A stretch of 64,000 nucleotides of DNA from JAEZDP01 sp964430855 (GCA_964430855.1 CAYSHC010000013.1:1-64000); one strand, 5' to 3'; shown: positions 8,623-17,599, numbered from the stretch's first letter. Made by a program: numbers and translations. Notes: generated from the sequence alone by a model not told the origin.

Positions 8623-8993
8623 CTGTTGCCGTCCTCCGTCTCCGGCTCGTCCTCGACCGTGTCCTCCATCGCGGCGTCCCCGGCCCCCGCATCGTCGGCG
8701 TCGGCGTCGGCGGGCGCCTCGTCGTGCGGTTCGCGGCCGAAGGCTCCGGCCTGGCCACGGCTCGATGGGGCCGAGGCACTCGTATGGCGGGCGCTGGAAG
8801 ACTTCTCGGCCAGCGAGTGGCTGCCCGCCTTGTGCGAGGTCTGACCGGCGCCCTCGGGACCGGCCTGTGTCGGGTCCGTATTCAGGGCGCCGACGCGATC
8901 GTCGGGGCCGTCGGCCGGCGGGTGCTCGCGGCGCTCGCGGGCCTCTTCCTCGGGGGGCATCCTGTTGCTGATCCCTGTGTGCTTCTCTGGCAT
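8619..8993 (-). CDS. Small acidic disordered protein, unknown function
   Basis: A 124-residue protein made almost wholly of disorder-promoting residues: an N-terminal MPEKHTGISNR, an EEEARERRE stretch, and a C-terminal D/E/A-rich tail with ADADADDAG and EDEPETED. No domain, signal peptide or helix is recognisable. I accept it as a gene because a strong GGGAGGAA ribosome site stands 5 bases before the ATG at 8993, and because the acidic composition is unlike the Arg-rich shadows produced by antisense frames in this genome. It converges on the hybrid kinase, and both stop codons share one CTAG. It could be a stress-type hydrophilic protein; that is a guess. Confidence 0.65.
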   Translation of the reverse strand: MPEKHTGISNRMPPEEEARERREHPPADGPDDRVGALNTDPTQAGPEGAGQTSHKAGSHSLAEKSSSARHTSASAPSSRGQAGAFGREPHDEAPADADADDAGAGDAAMEDTVEDEPETEDGNS

Positions 8994-9166
8994 GCGTTCC
9001 TCCCATCGTGGCGCCGCACGTGCCGGCGGGGCTCTTGCGCGCCTGTCAATGCAACAGCGACGCCATCGGCGGGGCCGGCCGTGGACGACGCCGCATGGCA
9101 GGCCCCCCGGAGGCGCGCCGGCGCGCGGGACCGCCGCGACGAGACGCCGGCGGCCGCGGACGGGCT

Positions 9167-9172
9167 TAGAAT
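9167..9172 (+). promoter_or_regulatory. -10-like hexamer TAGAAT
   Basis: TAGAAT ends 7 bases before the GTG at 9179, where transcription would start. No convincing -35 element or ribosome site is visible, which suggests a leaderless transcript. Confidence 0.35.
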
Positions 9173-9178
9173 CTGCGC

Positions 9179-11200
9179 GTGGCCCCCACGCCGCGGCAGT
9201 TGAAAGCGCTCGCCAGAGTCGGCAGCACGGCGATAGCCGTCGCCGCACTGCTCGTGATCGTCGGCTGGCTGACCGATTCGCCCGACCTCAGGTCGCTGCG
9301 CCTGCCGGGCCCCAACCTCAAGACCAACGCGGCCGTGGCGCTGCTGTCCGCGGCCCTGGCCAACCTGCTGCTGATTCCGCCCGCGGGCCCGTGGCGTCAG
9401 CGGACTGGCATGTTGCTCGCCCTGGTGACGTCGGCCATCGGCGGCCTGACCCTGCTCCAGCACCTGCTCGGCCTCGACCTCGGGATCGACCAGCTGCTCG
9501 CGACCGAACCGCCGGGCGCGTTCGCGACCATCAGCCCGAATCGCATGGGACCACCGTCAGCCACGGCCAGCCTCGGGCTGGGCCTGTCGCTGCTGCTCAT
9601 CGACAGGGCGTGGCGGCCGGCGCGCATCGCCGGTCAGCTTTGCGCGTTCTTGACGTGCGGCATCGCGCTCCTGCCCCTCATTGGCGTGGCCTACGGCTTC
9701 GAAGAGCTGTACAGCATCGCCAACGTCACGGGTGTCGCGATGATCACGGCCTCGGCGCTGCTCGTGCTGGGCATTGCCGTCCAGGCGGGCCGGCCGCGCA
9801 CCGGCCTCGCGGCGCTGATCTGCCGCGACGACGAAGTGGGCGCCTTCTCGCGCCAGCTGCTGCTGGCCGCGCACGCGCTGCCGCTCGGTCTCGGCTGGCT
9901 GCTGTCGCAGCTGTTGCGGGCCGGTCTCATCGACGCGGCATTCGCCATCGCGGCCATGGCGCTGGTGCTGACCATGCTCATCGCGGCGATGATCTGGCGC
10001 ACGAGCGTGCGGCTCGCGGAGGTGTCGGACGAGCGGGCGGCAACGCAGCGGGCGCTCCGGGAACGCGAGCAGTCGCTGCTCGAGGCCGACCAGCAGAAGA
10101 GCGACTTCATCGCGACGCTCTCGCACGAGCTGCGCAACCCGCTCGCGCCGATCCGGTTCGCCGTGGAGCTGCTGGATGGACCGCCAAGGGTCGCCGAGCG
10201 CGCGCGGCACACCATCGAGCGGCAGGTGAAGCACCTGGCCCACCTCGTGGACGACCTGCTCGACCTCACGCGTGTCACGCGGAACAACCTGGAGCTGCGG
10301 GTGCGCCCGAGCGAGCTGCGGCCACTTATCGAAGACGCGATCGACGCGGTCGCGCCAGCGCTCCAGGACAGCCGGCACCCCCTGGAGCTCGCGCTGCCCG
10401 CCGAGCGCGTGTGGCTTCAGGTCGACCCCGATCGCGTCGTCCAGATGATCGTCAACCTGCTGGGCAACGCGATCCGTTACAGCGACCCGGGCACGGCGGT
10501 TCGCGTGCGTGCGTCGGCCGCTGACGGCGTGGTGGCCATCACCGTCAGTGACAGCGGCCACGGCATCGACGCCGCCGACATCGAGCGCGTCTTCGATCGG
10601 TTCGTGCAGGTGGGCCCGCAGCGCCACGGCGGCCTCGGGATCGGGCTGGCGCTCGTGAGAGCGCTCGCGGACCTGCACGGCGGCAGCGTCACGGCGGAAA
10701 GCGCCGGCATCGGCAAGGGCGCGTCGTTCACGCTCAGGCTCCCGCAGGCGCCCGCGCCGGCAGACGCCGACGTCGAGGCGACCGCGCCGGCCGCCATCCC
10801 CGTGCGCCCGCATCGCGTCCTCGTCGTGGACGACAACCGCGACGCGGCAGACATGCTGGGCACGCTGCTGACGACCAGCGGCCATCATGTGCGCGTCGCC
10901 TACGACGGGGTCACGGCGCTCCAGGAGGCTGCGGCCTTCCGCCCGGAGTTCGGCCTGCTCGACATCGGCATGCCGGGCATGGACGGCTACCAGCTCGCGC
11001 AGCGGCTGCGCGACGCGCCTGGCGGCGCCGAACTCGTGCTCGTCGCCGTGACGGGTTGGGGCCAGGTCGGCGACAGGCGGCGGGCCCTCGCGTCGGGCTT
11101 CGACGCGCATCTCACCAAGCCGGTGGCCCCGGAGGCGCTGGAGGCGCTCTTCAGCGCGCGGGCGCCCCGCGGCGCCGTCCCTGCCGCACGAACTTCCTGA
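9179..11200 (+). CDS. Membrane hybrid histidine kinase (7-8 TM, HisKA-HATPase-REC)
   Basis: A 673-residue kinase with a MASE-like N-terminal membrane domain: seven or eight hydrophobic stretches between residues 14 and 275, with a conserved-looking acidic outer loop around 100-125. A short coiled coil leads to HisKA (H316 in LSHELRNPL), HATPase (N box NLLGNAIRY, G box GGLGIGLALVRAL) and a C-terminal receiver with D595 (LLDIGMPGMDG) and the K in HLTKPV. Such kinases usually phosphorylate their own receiver and a separate histidine phosphotransfer protein, which is not in the window. Starts with GTG without a visible ribosome site. Its last 50 bases overlap the convergent isochorismatase gene. 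Confidence 0.9.
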   Translation: MAPTPRQLKALARVGSTAIAVAALLVIVGWLTDSPDLRSLRLPGPNLKTNAAVALLSAALANLLLIPPAGPWRQRTGMLLALVTSAIGGLTLLQHLLGLDLGIDQLLATEPPGAFATISPNRMGPPSATASLGLGLSLLLIDRAWRPARIAGQLCAFLTCGIALLPLIGVAYGFEELYSIANVTGVAMITASALLVLGIAVQAGRPRTGLAALICRDDEVGAFSRQLLLAAHALPLGLGWLLSQLLRAGLIDAAFAIAAMALVLTMLIAAMIWRTSVRLAEVSDERAATQRALREREQSLLEADQQKSDFIATLSHELRNPLAPIRFAVELLDGPPRVAERARHTIERQVKHLAHLVDDLLDLTRVTRNNLELRVRPSELRPLIEDAIDAVAPALQDSRHPLELALPAERVWLQVDPDRVVQMIVNLLGNAIRYSDPGTAVRVRASAADGVVAITVSDSGHGIDAADIERVFDRFVQVGPQRHGGLGIGLALVRALADLHGGSVTAESAGIGKGASFTLRLPQAPAPADADVEATAPAAIPVRPHRVLVVDDNRDAADMLGTLLTTSGHHVRVAYDGVTALQEAAAFRPEFGLLDIGMPGMDGYQLAQRLRDAPGGAELVLVAVTGWGQVGDRRRALASGFDAHLTKPVAPEALEALFSARAPRGAVPAARTS

Positions 11201-11801
11201 GACGAAGTCGGGGCGACGGCGTGGTGTCCGCGTCCATCAGGTCGCGCATCTGCCGCAGCGCCGCCCTGTTGTCCGCCGGGCTGTTCGACGCGATGCAGTC
11301 CTCGGGAACCACAATCTCGAAGTTGCGCATGTAGGCGTCGTTGGCCGTGAACAGGACGCAGATGTTGCCCGCGAGCCCGGTCAGAATCAGCGTCTCGGCG
11401 CCGAGGCTCTCGAGCAGGAGGTCGAGGGTGGTCTGGAAGAAGGCCGAGTGCTTCGGCTTGAGGACGAAGTAGTCGTCGGGCCCGGGCCGGAGCATGTCGG
11501 CGACCTCCCTGCCCGCCACGTCCGCGCTCGTGCAGTACTCGACGAGCGACCGAAAGTCGGAACGCCACTGGCCGAAGTTGTCGTTGACGTAGATGACGGG
11601 CAGGCCCCGCGTGACGGCCCTGGCCTTGAGCCGTGCAATCCGCCGGGCCATTGGCACGGCCTGACGCACGAGCGCCTCCGACCCCGGAAACTCGAGGTCG
11701 TTGATCACGTCGATGAGCAGCAGCGCCGCGCGCGTGCGGCGATGCTGCTCGAGGATGCCGTGTCCCGGCTTCTTCCGGGTGGGGTTCCCGTGACCCGCCA
11801 C
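11151..11801 (-). CDS. Isochorismatase-family (cysteine) hydrolase
   Basis: A 216-residue hydrolase with the family's triad: D31 in LLIDVINDLEFPG, a Lys at 115 or 117 in VLKPKHSAF, and nucleophile C148 in TGLAGNICVL, beside the cis-peptide region. Relatives hydrolyse nicotinamide, N-carbamoylsarcosine or isochorismate; the KHSAF segment resembles bacterial nicotinamidase-like hydrolases, but the substrate cannot be fixed. A basic C-terminal tail (RQGRRRGAPAR) overlaps the 3' end of the convergent kinase gene by 50 bases. It begins 2 bases downstream of the alcohol dehydrogenase stop, so it is the last gene of a minus-strand operon (SDR, SRPBCC, ADH, isochorismatase). Confidence 0.85.
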   Translation of the reverse strand: MAGHGNPTRKKPGHGILEQHRRTRAALLLIDVINDLEFPGSEALVRQAVPMARRIARLKARAVTRGLPVIYVNDNFGQWRSDFRSLVEYCTSADVAGREVADMLRPGPDDYFVLKPKHSAFFQTTLDLLLESLGAETLILTGLAGNICVLFTANDAYMRNFEIVVPEDCIASNSPADNRAALRQMRDLMDADTTPSPRLRLRKFVRQGRRRGAPAR

Positions 11802-11803
11802 GT

Positions 11804-12982
11804 TCAGTGCCCACCGTGCGGCGAGAGTACCACCTTCACGCAGCCGTCATGCTTGTCACGGAACGTGCGATACAGGTCGGGCGCCTCGTCGAGGGTCGCG
11901 CGGTGCGTGACGAGGAACGTGACGTCGAGCTCGCCGCGCTCGATGTAGCCCAGCAGCGGCCGCAGGTACCGTTGCACGTGGGTCTGCCCCATCTTCAGCG
12001 TCAGCGCCTTCGCAAACGCGGCGCCCAGTGGGAACTTGTCGAGCAGGCCGCCGTAGACGCCCGGAATCGAGACCGTGCCGCCCTTTCGGCAGGCATGGAT
12101 GGCCTGGCGCAGCGCGTGGAGCCTGTCGGTCGCCATGAACGCCGCGGTCTTCGCGCGGTCGTACCACGCATCGAGCGTGTGTCCCTGCGCCTCGAGTCCG
12201 ACGGCGTCGATGCAGGCGTCCGGCCCCTGGCCGCCGGTCATCGCGCGCAGGGCCTCGAACACGTCGACATCGTCGTAGTCGAGCGTTTCGGCCTGGCCGT
12301 GCTCGCGCGCCATCGAGAGCCACTCCGGCACGTTGTCGATCGCGATCACGCGGCCGGCGCCCAGCAGCCAGGCGCTCTTGATCGCGCACAGACCCACGGG
12401 GCCACAGCCCCAGACCGCCACCGTGTCGCCATCCTGGATGCCACAGTTCTCGGCGGCCATGTAGCCCGTTGGCAGGATGTCCGAGAGAAACAGCACCTGC
12501 TCGTCGCCGAGGCCGTCGGGCACCTTGATCGGCCCAACGTCGGCAAACGGCACGCGTGCGTACTGCGCCTGGCCGCCGGCATATCCGCCGTACATGTGCG
12601 AGTAGCCGAAGAGGCCGGCGCCCGCATAGCCGTACAGCTTCTCGGCCATCCAGGCGTTGGGGTTGGAGTTGTCGCAGAGCGAGAACAGCTGCTGGCGGCA
12701 GTAGAAGCACCGCCCGCACGCGATCGCGAACGGCACCACCACGCGATCGCCGACGTCGAGCGACGCACGCCTGCCCGCCTCCACCACCTCGCCCATGAAC
12801 TCGTGGCCGAGGATGTCGCCCCGCTGCATCGTCGGGATGAAGCCGTCGTAGATGTGAAGGTCGGATCCGCAGATCGCGGTCGACGTGATCTTCACGATGG
12901 CGTCCCTCTCGTTGACGATCGAGGGGTCGGGCACGTGCTCGACGCGCACGTCGCCGGTACCGTAGAAGCGCAGGGCCTTCAT
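11804..12982 (-). CDS. Zn-dependent alcohol dehydrogenase, formaldehyde-dehydrogenase-like
   Basis: A 392-residue medium-chain dehydrogenase. Catalytic zinc ligands C38 (AICGSDLHIYDG) and H60-E61 (LGHEFMGEV); structural zinc cysteines C89, C92, C95 and C103; Rossmann motif VWGCGPVGLCA. The GSDLHIY sequence and insertion pattern fit the glutathione-independent formaldehyde dehydrogenase-like branch (threonine/FDH-like), in which aldehyde or alcohol oxidation uses NAD. The ATG at 12982 is preceded by GGAGAGAGG and overlaps the SRPBCC stop as ATGA, so translation is coupled. With the SRPBCC protein and SDR the operon looks like a small redox or detoxification unit; the substrate is unknown. Confidence 0.9.
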   Translation of the reverse strand: MKALRFYGTGDVRVEHVPDPSIVNERDAIVKITSTAICGSDLHIYDGFIPTMQRGDILGHEFMGEVVEAGRRASLDVGDRVVVPFAIACGRCFYCRQQLFSLCDNSNPNAWMAEKLYGYAGAGLFGYSHMYGGYAGGQAQYARVPFADVGPIKVPDGLGDEQVLFLSDILPTGYMAAENCGIQDGDTVAVWGCGPVGLCAIKSAWLLGAGRVIAIDNVPEWLSMAREHGQAETLDYDDVDVFEALRAMTGGQGPDACIDAVGLEAQGHTLDAWYDRAKTAAFMATDRLHALRQAIHACRKGGTVSIPGVYGGLLDKFPLGAAFAKALTLKMGQTHVQRYLRPLLGYIERGELDVTFLVTHRATLDEAPDLYRTFRDKHDGCVKVVLSPHGGH

Positions 12983-13716
12983 GACCTCTCTCCTGCGAAG
13001 GCGCGGTTCGTCGGCAGCTCGCCGGCCTCCAGCACCTGCCTGAACCGGCGCAGTCCCTCGCGGACTTCCTGCCCCGGATCCCGTCCGGCGAGGCGCGCGA
13101 TGGTGGCGCCCACCCTGCCGGCCGGCGGCGCGTACTGGAGGTGCACGGTCACTTGTGTGCCACGCTGCCCCGGCGCCTCCTCGAACCTGACGGCGCCCGC
13201 GCACTGCACGTCGGAGCCCGGCAGCGTCCGCCAGCCGATGACCTTGTTCGCTTCGTCGTTGATGACCTGGGCGTCCCACTCGACGGGCAGGTTGCCGGGA
13301 CCGTGGGCCACCCAGTGCGAGCGTCCATCGCCCTTGACCGTGACGCGCTCGAGACCGTCGACGATCGTCGGCAGGCGCTCGAGGTCGCGCCACGCCTCGT
13401 ATACCTCGCTGACGGGACGGGCGATGCGCACCGACTCCTTCACGTGGATCCCCTTCGGACCGCTCAAGGCGTCGCGCGTGTCGTCGTCGAACACGCCCGG
13501 CCATGGCCGGGCGCCGGCAATGCCCGCGACGATGAGCGGTACGCCGAGGGCCTGCGCGCCAAGGCCGAGTGACGACCGGCGCTTCCAGCCGTAGGCCAGC
13601 AGGCCGACGCCGATGGCGATCGTCGCCAGTCGTTCACTCCGCCGCAGCATGCTCGTGGGCGGCATGCGATGCCGGCGTGAGGCGTTCAAGGTGAGGTGAC
13701 TCAAATCGAAGTTCAT
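12979..13716 (-). CDS. SRPBCC (cyclase/dehydrase-like) protein with N-terminal membrane hairpin
   Basis: A 245-residue protein with two parts. Residues about 26-72 form a double hydrophobic hairpin resembling DUF2892 (LATIAIGVGLLAYGW, then GVPLIVAGIAGA). Residues about 90-232 form an SRPBCC/START-like fold: VKESVRIARPVSEVYEAWRD opens the domain, and VQCAGAVRFEEAPG belongs to the sheet. Such proteins bind hydrophobic ligands, and this fusion recurs in proteobacteria and acidobacteria beside an FDH-like alcohol dehydrogenase, exactly as here. The ATG at 13716 has GGAGAG upstream. Stop and next start overlap as ATGA. Probably inner-membrane anchored, facing the cytoplasm. Confidence 0.85.
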   Translation of the reverse strand: MNFDLSHLTLNASRRHRMPPTSMLRRSERLATIAIGVGLLAYGWKRRSSLGLGAQALGVPLIVAGIAGARPWPGVFDDDTRDALSGPKGIHVKESVRIARPVSEVYEAWRDLERLPTIVDGLERVTVKGDGRSHWVAHGPGNLPVEWDAQVINDEANKVIGWRTLPGSDVQCAGAVRFEEAPGQRGTQVTVHLQYAPPAGRVGATIARLAGRDPGQEVREGLRRFRQVLEAGELPTNRAFAGERS

Positions 13717-13737
13717 GCTCTCTCCATGCGATAGGGA

Positions 13738-14793
13738 TCACGCGCGCACGCGGCGATCGGCTGGGTCGACGGGCAGGAGCGGCTCGATCCAGCCGAAGCC
13801 GACATCGGCCGCGCGGCGCGGCACGCTGGCCGCAGCGTCGCCAGGTGCTGCGTGCGGCAGCGCCAGGCGCGTCGCGAGCGCGCCGGCCCACGCGACGGCG
13901 CCGGGCGCGACGCCCTGGAGGATCTCGGCGGCCCGCGCCTGGATACCCGGCGTGACGTGCGCCCGCCCTGCGAGGCACGCGTCCACGATCTGGCGCGCGG
14001 CGCGCGGCGCACGCATCGACGTGACGGGCGTCAGCATGCTGGCGCCGAACCAGCGGGCCTCGGCACGATGCCTGCCGCGGATGACGGCACGCACGTGCGA
14101 GCCCGTCCGCATCAGGCCCGGCGTGGCGGTGGTGACGAGGATGTGTTCGTGCGCCAGCGCGGTCCGCAGCGCCTGCGACCAGCCGGCGAGCGCGAACTTG
14201 CCGGCGCTGTAGGCCGCGAGGTGCGGGACACCAATCCGTCCCCCGATTGACGAGATGTTGAGGATGCGTCCACGGCCGAGCCGGCGCATGTGCGGCAGGC
14301 AGGCGCGCGCCATGTGGTACGGCGCCCAGAAGTGCGTCTGAAGGGATTGCTGATAATCCTCGACCGGCGTGTGGTCGAGCGGCGCGATCGTGATCACGCC
14401 GGCGTTGTTGACCAGGACGTCGACGCGCCCGCTCCAGTCGATGACGCGGCCCACCGCGTGGGTCACCTGCGCCGGATCGCGGACATCACAGGGGACGGTG
14501 ATGGCGTCCACGCCGCGGTCCCGCAGGCGCGCCGCTGCGAATGCGAGCTCGTCAGGCGTTCGCGCCAGCAGCGCGAGGCGTGCGCCACGCTCGCCGAACT
14601 CGCGCGCCAGCTCGAAGCCGAGCCCGCGCGAGCCGCCGGTGATCACGACCGTGCTGCCGACCAGATCGAAGTGCGGCCCGTGGAGCCGCCGCCACGCCTG
14701 CCCCGACAGCACGGCCCCTGCCGTGATCAGCCCCGCAGCCGACACGGCCTGTCCGAAGCTGAGGCGTTCCGGGTGATCTCCGCCGCTGCTCAT
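13738..14793 (-). CDS. Short-chain dehydrogenase/reductase with N-terminal extension
   Basis: A 351-residue SDR, about 100 residues longer than the classic fold. A hydrophobic N-terminal segment (residues about 12-32) precedes the cofactor motif TGGSRGLG (52-59). NNAG, catalytic Ser in NISSIGG and the YSAGK motif are intact; an R a few residues after the glycine motif suggests NADP preference. A C-terminal extension (ARAAEILQGVAPG and onwards) may pack on the membrane. Substrate unknown. The ATG at 14793 is followed 21 bases after the stop by the SRPBCC gene, so it heads the four-gene minus-strand operon. Confidence 0.87.
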   Translation of the reverse strand: MSSGGDHPERLSFGQAVSAAGLITAGAVLSGQAWRRLHGPHFDLVGSTVVITGGSRGLGFELAREFGERGARLALLARTPDELAFAAARLRDRGVDAITVPCDVRDPAQVTHAVGRVIDWSGRVDVLVNNAGVITIAPLDHTPVEDYQQSLQTHFWAPYHMARACLPHMRRLGRGRILNISSIGGRIGVPHLAAYSAGKFALAGWSQALRTALAHEHILVTTATPGLMRTGSHVRAVIRGRHRAEARWFGASMLTPVTSMRAPRAARQIVDACLAGRAHVTPGIQARAAEILQGVAPGAVAWAGALATRLALPHAAPGDAAASVPRRAADVGFGWIEPLLPVDPADRRVRA

Positions 14794-14854
14794 GCGTCCC
14801 CGTCAAAGCAAGGTTCAGGCCGCATCGGCAGCGTCGGGGCAGGGCGCGTCTGCC

Positions 14855-14883
14855 GCCGCCGGGGAGTTCGCCCTGCCGGCGGC
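14855..14883. terminator. Hairpin between the tartrate and SDR units, terminator-like
   Basis: GCCGCCGG (14855-14862) and CCGGCGGC (14876-14883) give a perfect 8-bp stem with a 13-base loop, 46 bases after the transporter stop on the minus strand. No U tract follows, so termination is uncertain. Confidence 0.35.
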
Positions 14884-14928
14884 CGTGCGAGCGGGTACCA
14901 ACGTTCAGCACGGCGCTACTCAGGGTGG

Positions 14929-16434
14929 TCAGCGCGCCCAGGCGGGGACGATGCCCATCTGCATGTCGAAGATGAAGGGCCCCAGGACGAGGAGCAGCCC
15001 GACAATGATGGGCACGAGCAGGACGTTCAGCAGGAACCCCGCGCGCACCATGTACGCGAGCGGCAGGACGCCGCTGCCGTAGACGATTGCGTTGGGCGGC
15101 GTGCCGACGGGCAGCATGTAGGAGCAGTTGGCCGCCAGCGCCGTCGGCGCGAGGAACAGGAGGGGGTTCTCGCCCAGACTCAGCGCGAGCGCGCCAGCGA
15201 TGGGCAGGAACGTCGCGGCCGTCGCGGTGTTGCTCGTCAGCTCGGTCAGCAGCAGGATGCCGAAGCTGATGGTCATGACGACGACCACCGTGGGCACGCG
15301 GTCGAGGCTCGAGGCGAGGCTCCCGAGATAGGCCGCCAACCCGTGCGACTCGATGTAGCCGGCCAGGCTGAGGCCACCGCCAAACAGCAGCAGCACGCCC
15401 CAGGGCAGGCCGCGCGTATCGTCCCACGTCATGACGAACTCGCCACGCGCGCGATTCACCGGGATGACAAACAGGCTCAGGGCGCCGGCGATCGCGATCG
15501 TCGTGTCGGAGACCATCGGCACGGCGCGCGCGAGGACCGGCTGGAGGATCCACCCGGCCGCCGTCACCACGAAGACGGCCCCGGCGATGGCCTCGCCACG
15601 GCTCAAGGCCCCGAGGCTGGCGCGCTCGCGTGCGATGAGCTCGGCCATGCCGGGCAACTCCGCGACGCCGACCCGGAACATGACCCGCGTCAGGACGATG
15701 TAGACGACCGCGAGCGCCACGCATGCCACGGGCACGCCGAGGAGCATCCACTGCCCGAAGCCAAGCGTGACGTCGTAGACCTCCGTCATGTACGCGGCCA
15801 GCAGCGCGTTCGGCGGCGTGCCGATGAGCGTCGCCATGCCACCCGAGGTGGAGCCGTAGGCGACCGCGAGCATGAGCGCGGCCGCGAAGTGCCTGCGCTC
15901 CCTGTCCGCCCCCGAGTCCGGGGGGCGGAGCTGCACGACCGACAGCGCAATCGGCAGCATCATCAGCGCCGTCGCCGTGTTGCTGACCCACATGCTCACC
16001 AGCCCGGACGCCAGCAGGAATCCGCCGACAATGGCCCGCGGCCGCGTGCCGAGCCGCCCGACGAGCGCGATGGCGATCCGGCGGTGCAGCCCCCAGCGCT
16101 GCATCGCGAGGGCAATGACGAACCCGCCCAGGAACAGGAAGACGATGGGGTTCGCGTACGGCGCCGTGGTGGTGCGGATGTCACCCAGGCCAAGGAGCGG
16201 GAAGAGCACGAGCGGCAGCAGCGCCGTCGCGGGGATCGGGATCGGCTCGGTGATCCAGAACGTGGCCATGAGGAGCGCGACGCCCGCCGTGCGCCAGCCC
16301 TCCTGCCCGAGTCCCGACGGCGGATCCGTGACGATCGTCAGCAGGAGGAACGCCGGGCCGAGGACGAGCCCGGCCCAGTGCCGCCAGTCGAGCGGCGCCG
16401 TGACGGCGGCATCGTCGTGGTGACGCGCGTCCAC
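14929..16434 (-). CDS. DASS (SLC13)-family anion/Na+ symporter, probable tartrate transporter
   Basis: A 501-residue carrier with about 12 hydrophobic segments. The two DASS substrate/Na+ clamp motifs are visible: VSMWVSNTATALMMLP in the first repeat and ELTSNTATAATFLP in the second, both with the diagnostic SNT. Family members import di- and tricarboxylates or sulfate with sodium. It begins with GTG one base after the stop of the tartrate dehydratase gene, so the pair is one transcript and the most economical reading is uptake of tartrate or a similar hydroxy-dicarboxylate. A second in-frame GTG ten codons later is an alternative start. Substrate by context only. Confidence 0.88.
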   Translation of the reverse strand: MDARHHDDAAVTAPLDWRHWAGLVLGPAFLLLTIVTDPPSGLGQEGWRTAGVALLMATFWITEPIPIPATALLPLVLFPLLGLGDIRTTTAPYANPIVFLFLGGFVIALAMQRWGLHRRIAIALVGRLGTRPRAIVGGFLLASGLVSMWVSNTATALMMLPIALSVVQLRPPDSGADRERRHFAAALMLAVAYGSTSGGMATLIGTPPNALLAAYMTEVYDVTLGFGQWMLLGVPVACVALAVVYIVLTRVMFRVGVAELPGMAELIARERASLGALSRGEAIAGAVFVVTAAGWILQPVLARAVPMVSDTTIAIAGALSLFVIPVNRARGEFVMTWDDTRGLPWGVLLLFGGGLSLAGYIESHGLAAYLGSLASSLDRVPTVVVVMTISFGILLLTELTSNTATAATFLPIAGALALSLGENPLLFLAPTALAANCSYMLPVGTPPNAIVYGSGVLPLAYMVRAGFLLNVLLVPIIVGLLLVLGPFIFDMQMGIVPAWAR

Positions 16435-16435
16435 G

Positions 16436-17599
16436 TCAGTGCAGTCTCCGCATCACGGCATGGAGCGCGGCCTTGGCCTCGATCCCGATGCCCGGCAGGT
16501 CGGGAAGCGTCACGTGGCCGTCGATGACGGGCGTGTCGTCGGCGAAGCCGCCGAACGGGGCGAACACCCCCGGGTACGACTCGTTGCCGCCGAGGCCGAG
16601 CCCCGCCGCGATGTGCAGCGAGAGCTGGTGACCGCCATGCGGGATGCAGCGTCGCGGCGACCAGCCGTGCGCCTCCAGCATCTCGAGGATGCGCAGATAC
16701 TCGACCAGTCCGTACGACAGCGTGCAGTCGAACTGCAGCCAGTCGCGGTCGGGGCGCATGCCGCCGTACCGAATCAGGTTGCGGGCATCCTGCATCGAGA
16801 AGAGGTTCTCGCCCGTCGCCATCGGCGGCGAGTAGTGTGCGGCCAGCTCGGCCTGAAGCGCGTAGTCGAGGGGGTCGCCCGCTTCCTCGTACCAGAAGAG
16901 GCCGTAGGGCTCGAGCGCGCGAGCGTACGCGATGGCGGTCGGAAGGTCGAAACGGCCATTGGCGTCGACCGCGAGGCGGTCGCCGCTGCCCACCACCTTC
17001 AGGACGGCTTCGATCCGCGCCAGGTCCTCGGCGAGCGGCGCGCCGCCGATCTTCATCTTGACGACCGTGTACCCGAGATCGAGATAGCGCCGCATCTCGT
17101 CCTGGAGGGCCGAGAGGTCCTTGCCGGGGTGGTAGTAGCCGCCGGCGGCGTAGACGAACACGCGCTCGTCCACGACGCCCTGTCGATAACGATCGGCGAG
17201 CAGGCGGTACAACGGGACGCCGGCGATCTTGGCCACCGCATCCCAGACGGCCATGTCCAAAGTGCCGATGGCGACCGAGCGCTCGCCGTGGCCCCCCGGC
17301 TTCTCGTTGGCAAACAGAATCGCCCAGATGCGGTGCGGGTCGAAGTTCTCGCCCGTCTCGTCGAGCAGCGACTCCGGCGGGGCGTCGAGCAATCGGGGGA
17401 TGAACCGTTCGGCCAGGAGGCCCGGCTGCGCGTACCGGCCGTTGGAGTGGAAGCCGTACCCCACGACAGGCGCGCCGTCGCGCACCACGTCGGTCACAAG
17501 CGCCACCACGCTCACCGTCATGCGGGAGAAGTCGATATAGGCGTTGCGGATGTCCGAGCTGATGGGAACGACGTCGGAGCGGACGGCCGTGATGCGCAT
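16436..17599 (-). CDS. tarD: D-tartrate dehydratase (enolase superfamily)
   Basis: A 387-residue enolase-superfamily enzyme that from memory resembles Bradyrhizobium D-tartrate dehydratase along its whole length, for example SSDIRNAYIDFSRMT near the start, EKPGGHGERSVA, FVYAAGGYYHPGK and CIPHGGHQLSLHIAAGLGL. Catalytic parts are intact: KMK with base K183, Mg2+ ligands D212 (VDANGRF), E238 (FWYEE) and E264 (ATGEN), and H321 in PHGGH. Numbers are one less than I recall for the Bradyrhizobium enzyme. The reaction is D-tartrate to oxaloacetate plus water. It precedes the DASS transporter and diverges from the CBS gene. Oxaloacetate could feed the GTP-PEPCK encoded at 30802. Confidence 0.88.
   Translation of the reverse strand: MRITAVRSDVVPISSDIRNAYIDFSRMTVSVVALVTDVVRDGAPVVGYGFHSNGRYAQPGLLAERFIPRLLDAPPESLLDETGENFDPHRIWAILFANEKPGGHGERSVAIGTLDMAVWDAVAKIAGVPLYRLLADRYRQGVVDERVFVYAAGGYYHPGKDLSALQDEMRRYLDLGYTVVKMKIGGAPLAEDLARIEAVLKVVGSGDRLAVDANGRFDLPTAIAYARALEPYGLFWYEEAGDPLDYALQAELAAHYSPPMATGENLFSMQDARNLIRYGGMRPDRDWLQFDCTLSYGLVEYLRILEMLEAHGWSPRRCIPHGGHQLSLHIAAGLGLGGNESYPGVFAPFGGFADDTPVIDGHVTLPDLPGIGIEAKAALHAVMRRLH

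Noticed and set aside
11804..13504. Extended 566-residue version of the alcohol dehydrogenase
   Set aside because: The extra N-terminal region is Arg-rich antisense-like sequence overlapping the SRPBCC gene; ATG 12982 has a ribosome site and an ATGA overlap.
14290..16527. 745-codon plus-strand open frame opposite the DASS transporter
   Set aside because: Low-complexity, Arg/Gln/Glu/His-rich; the minus-strand frame has the conserved SNT motifs and membrane helices.
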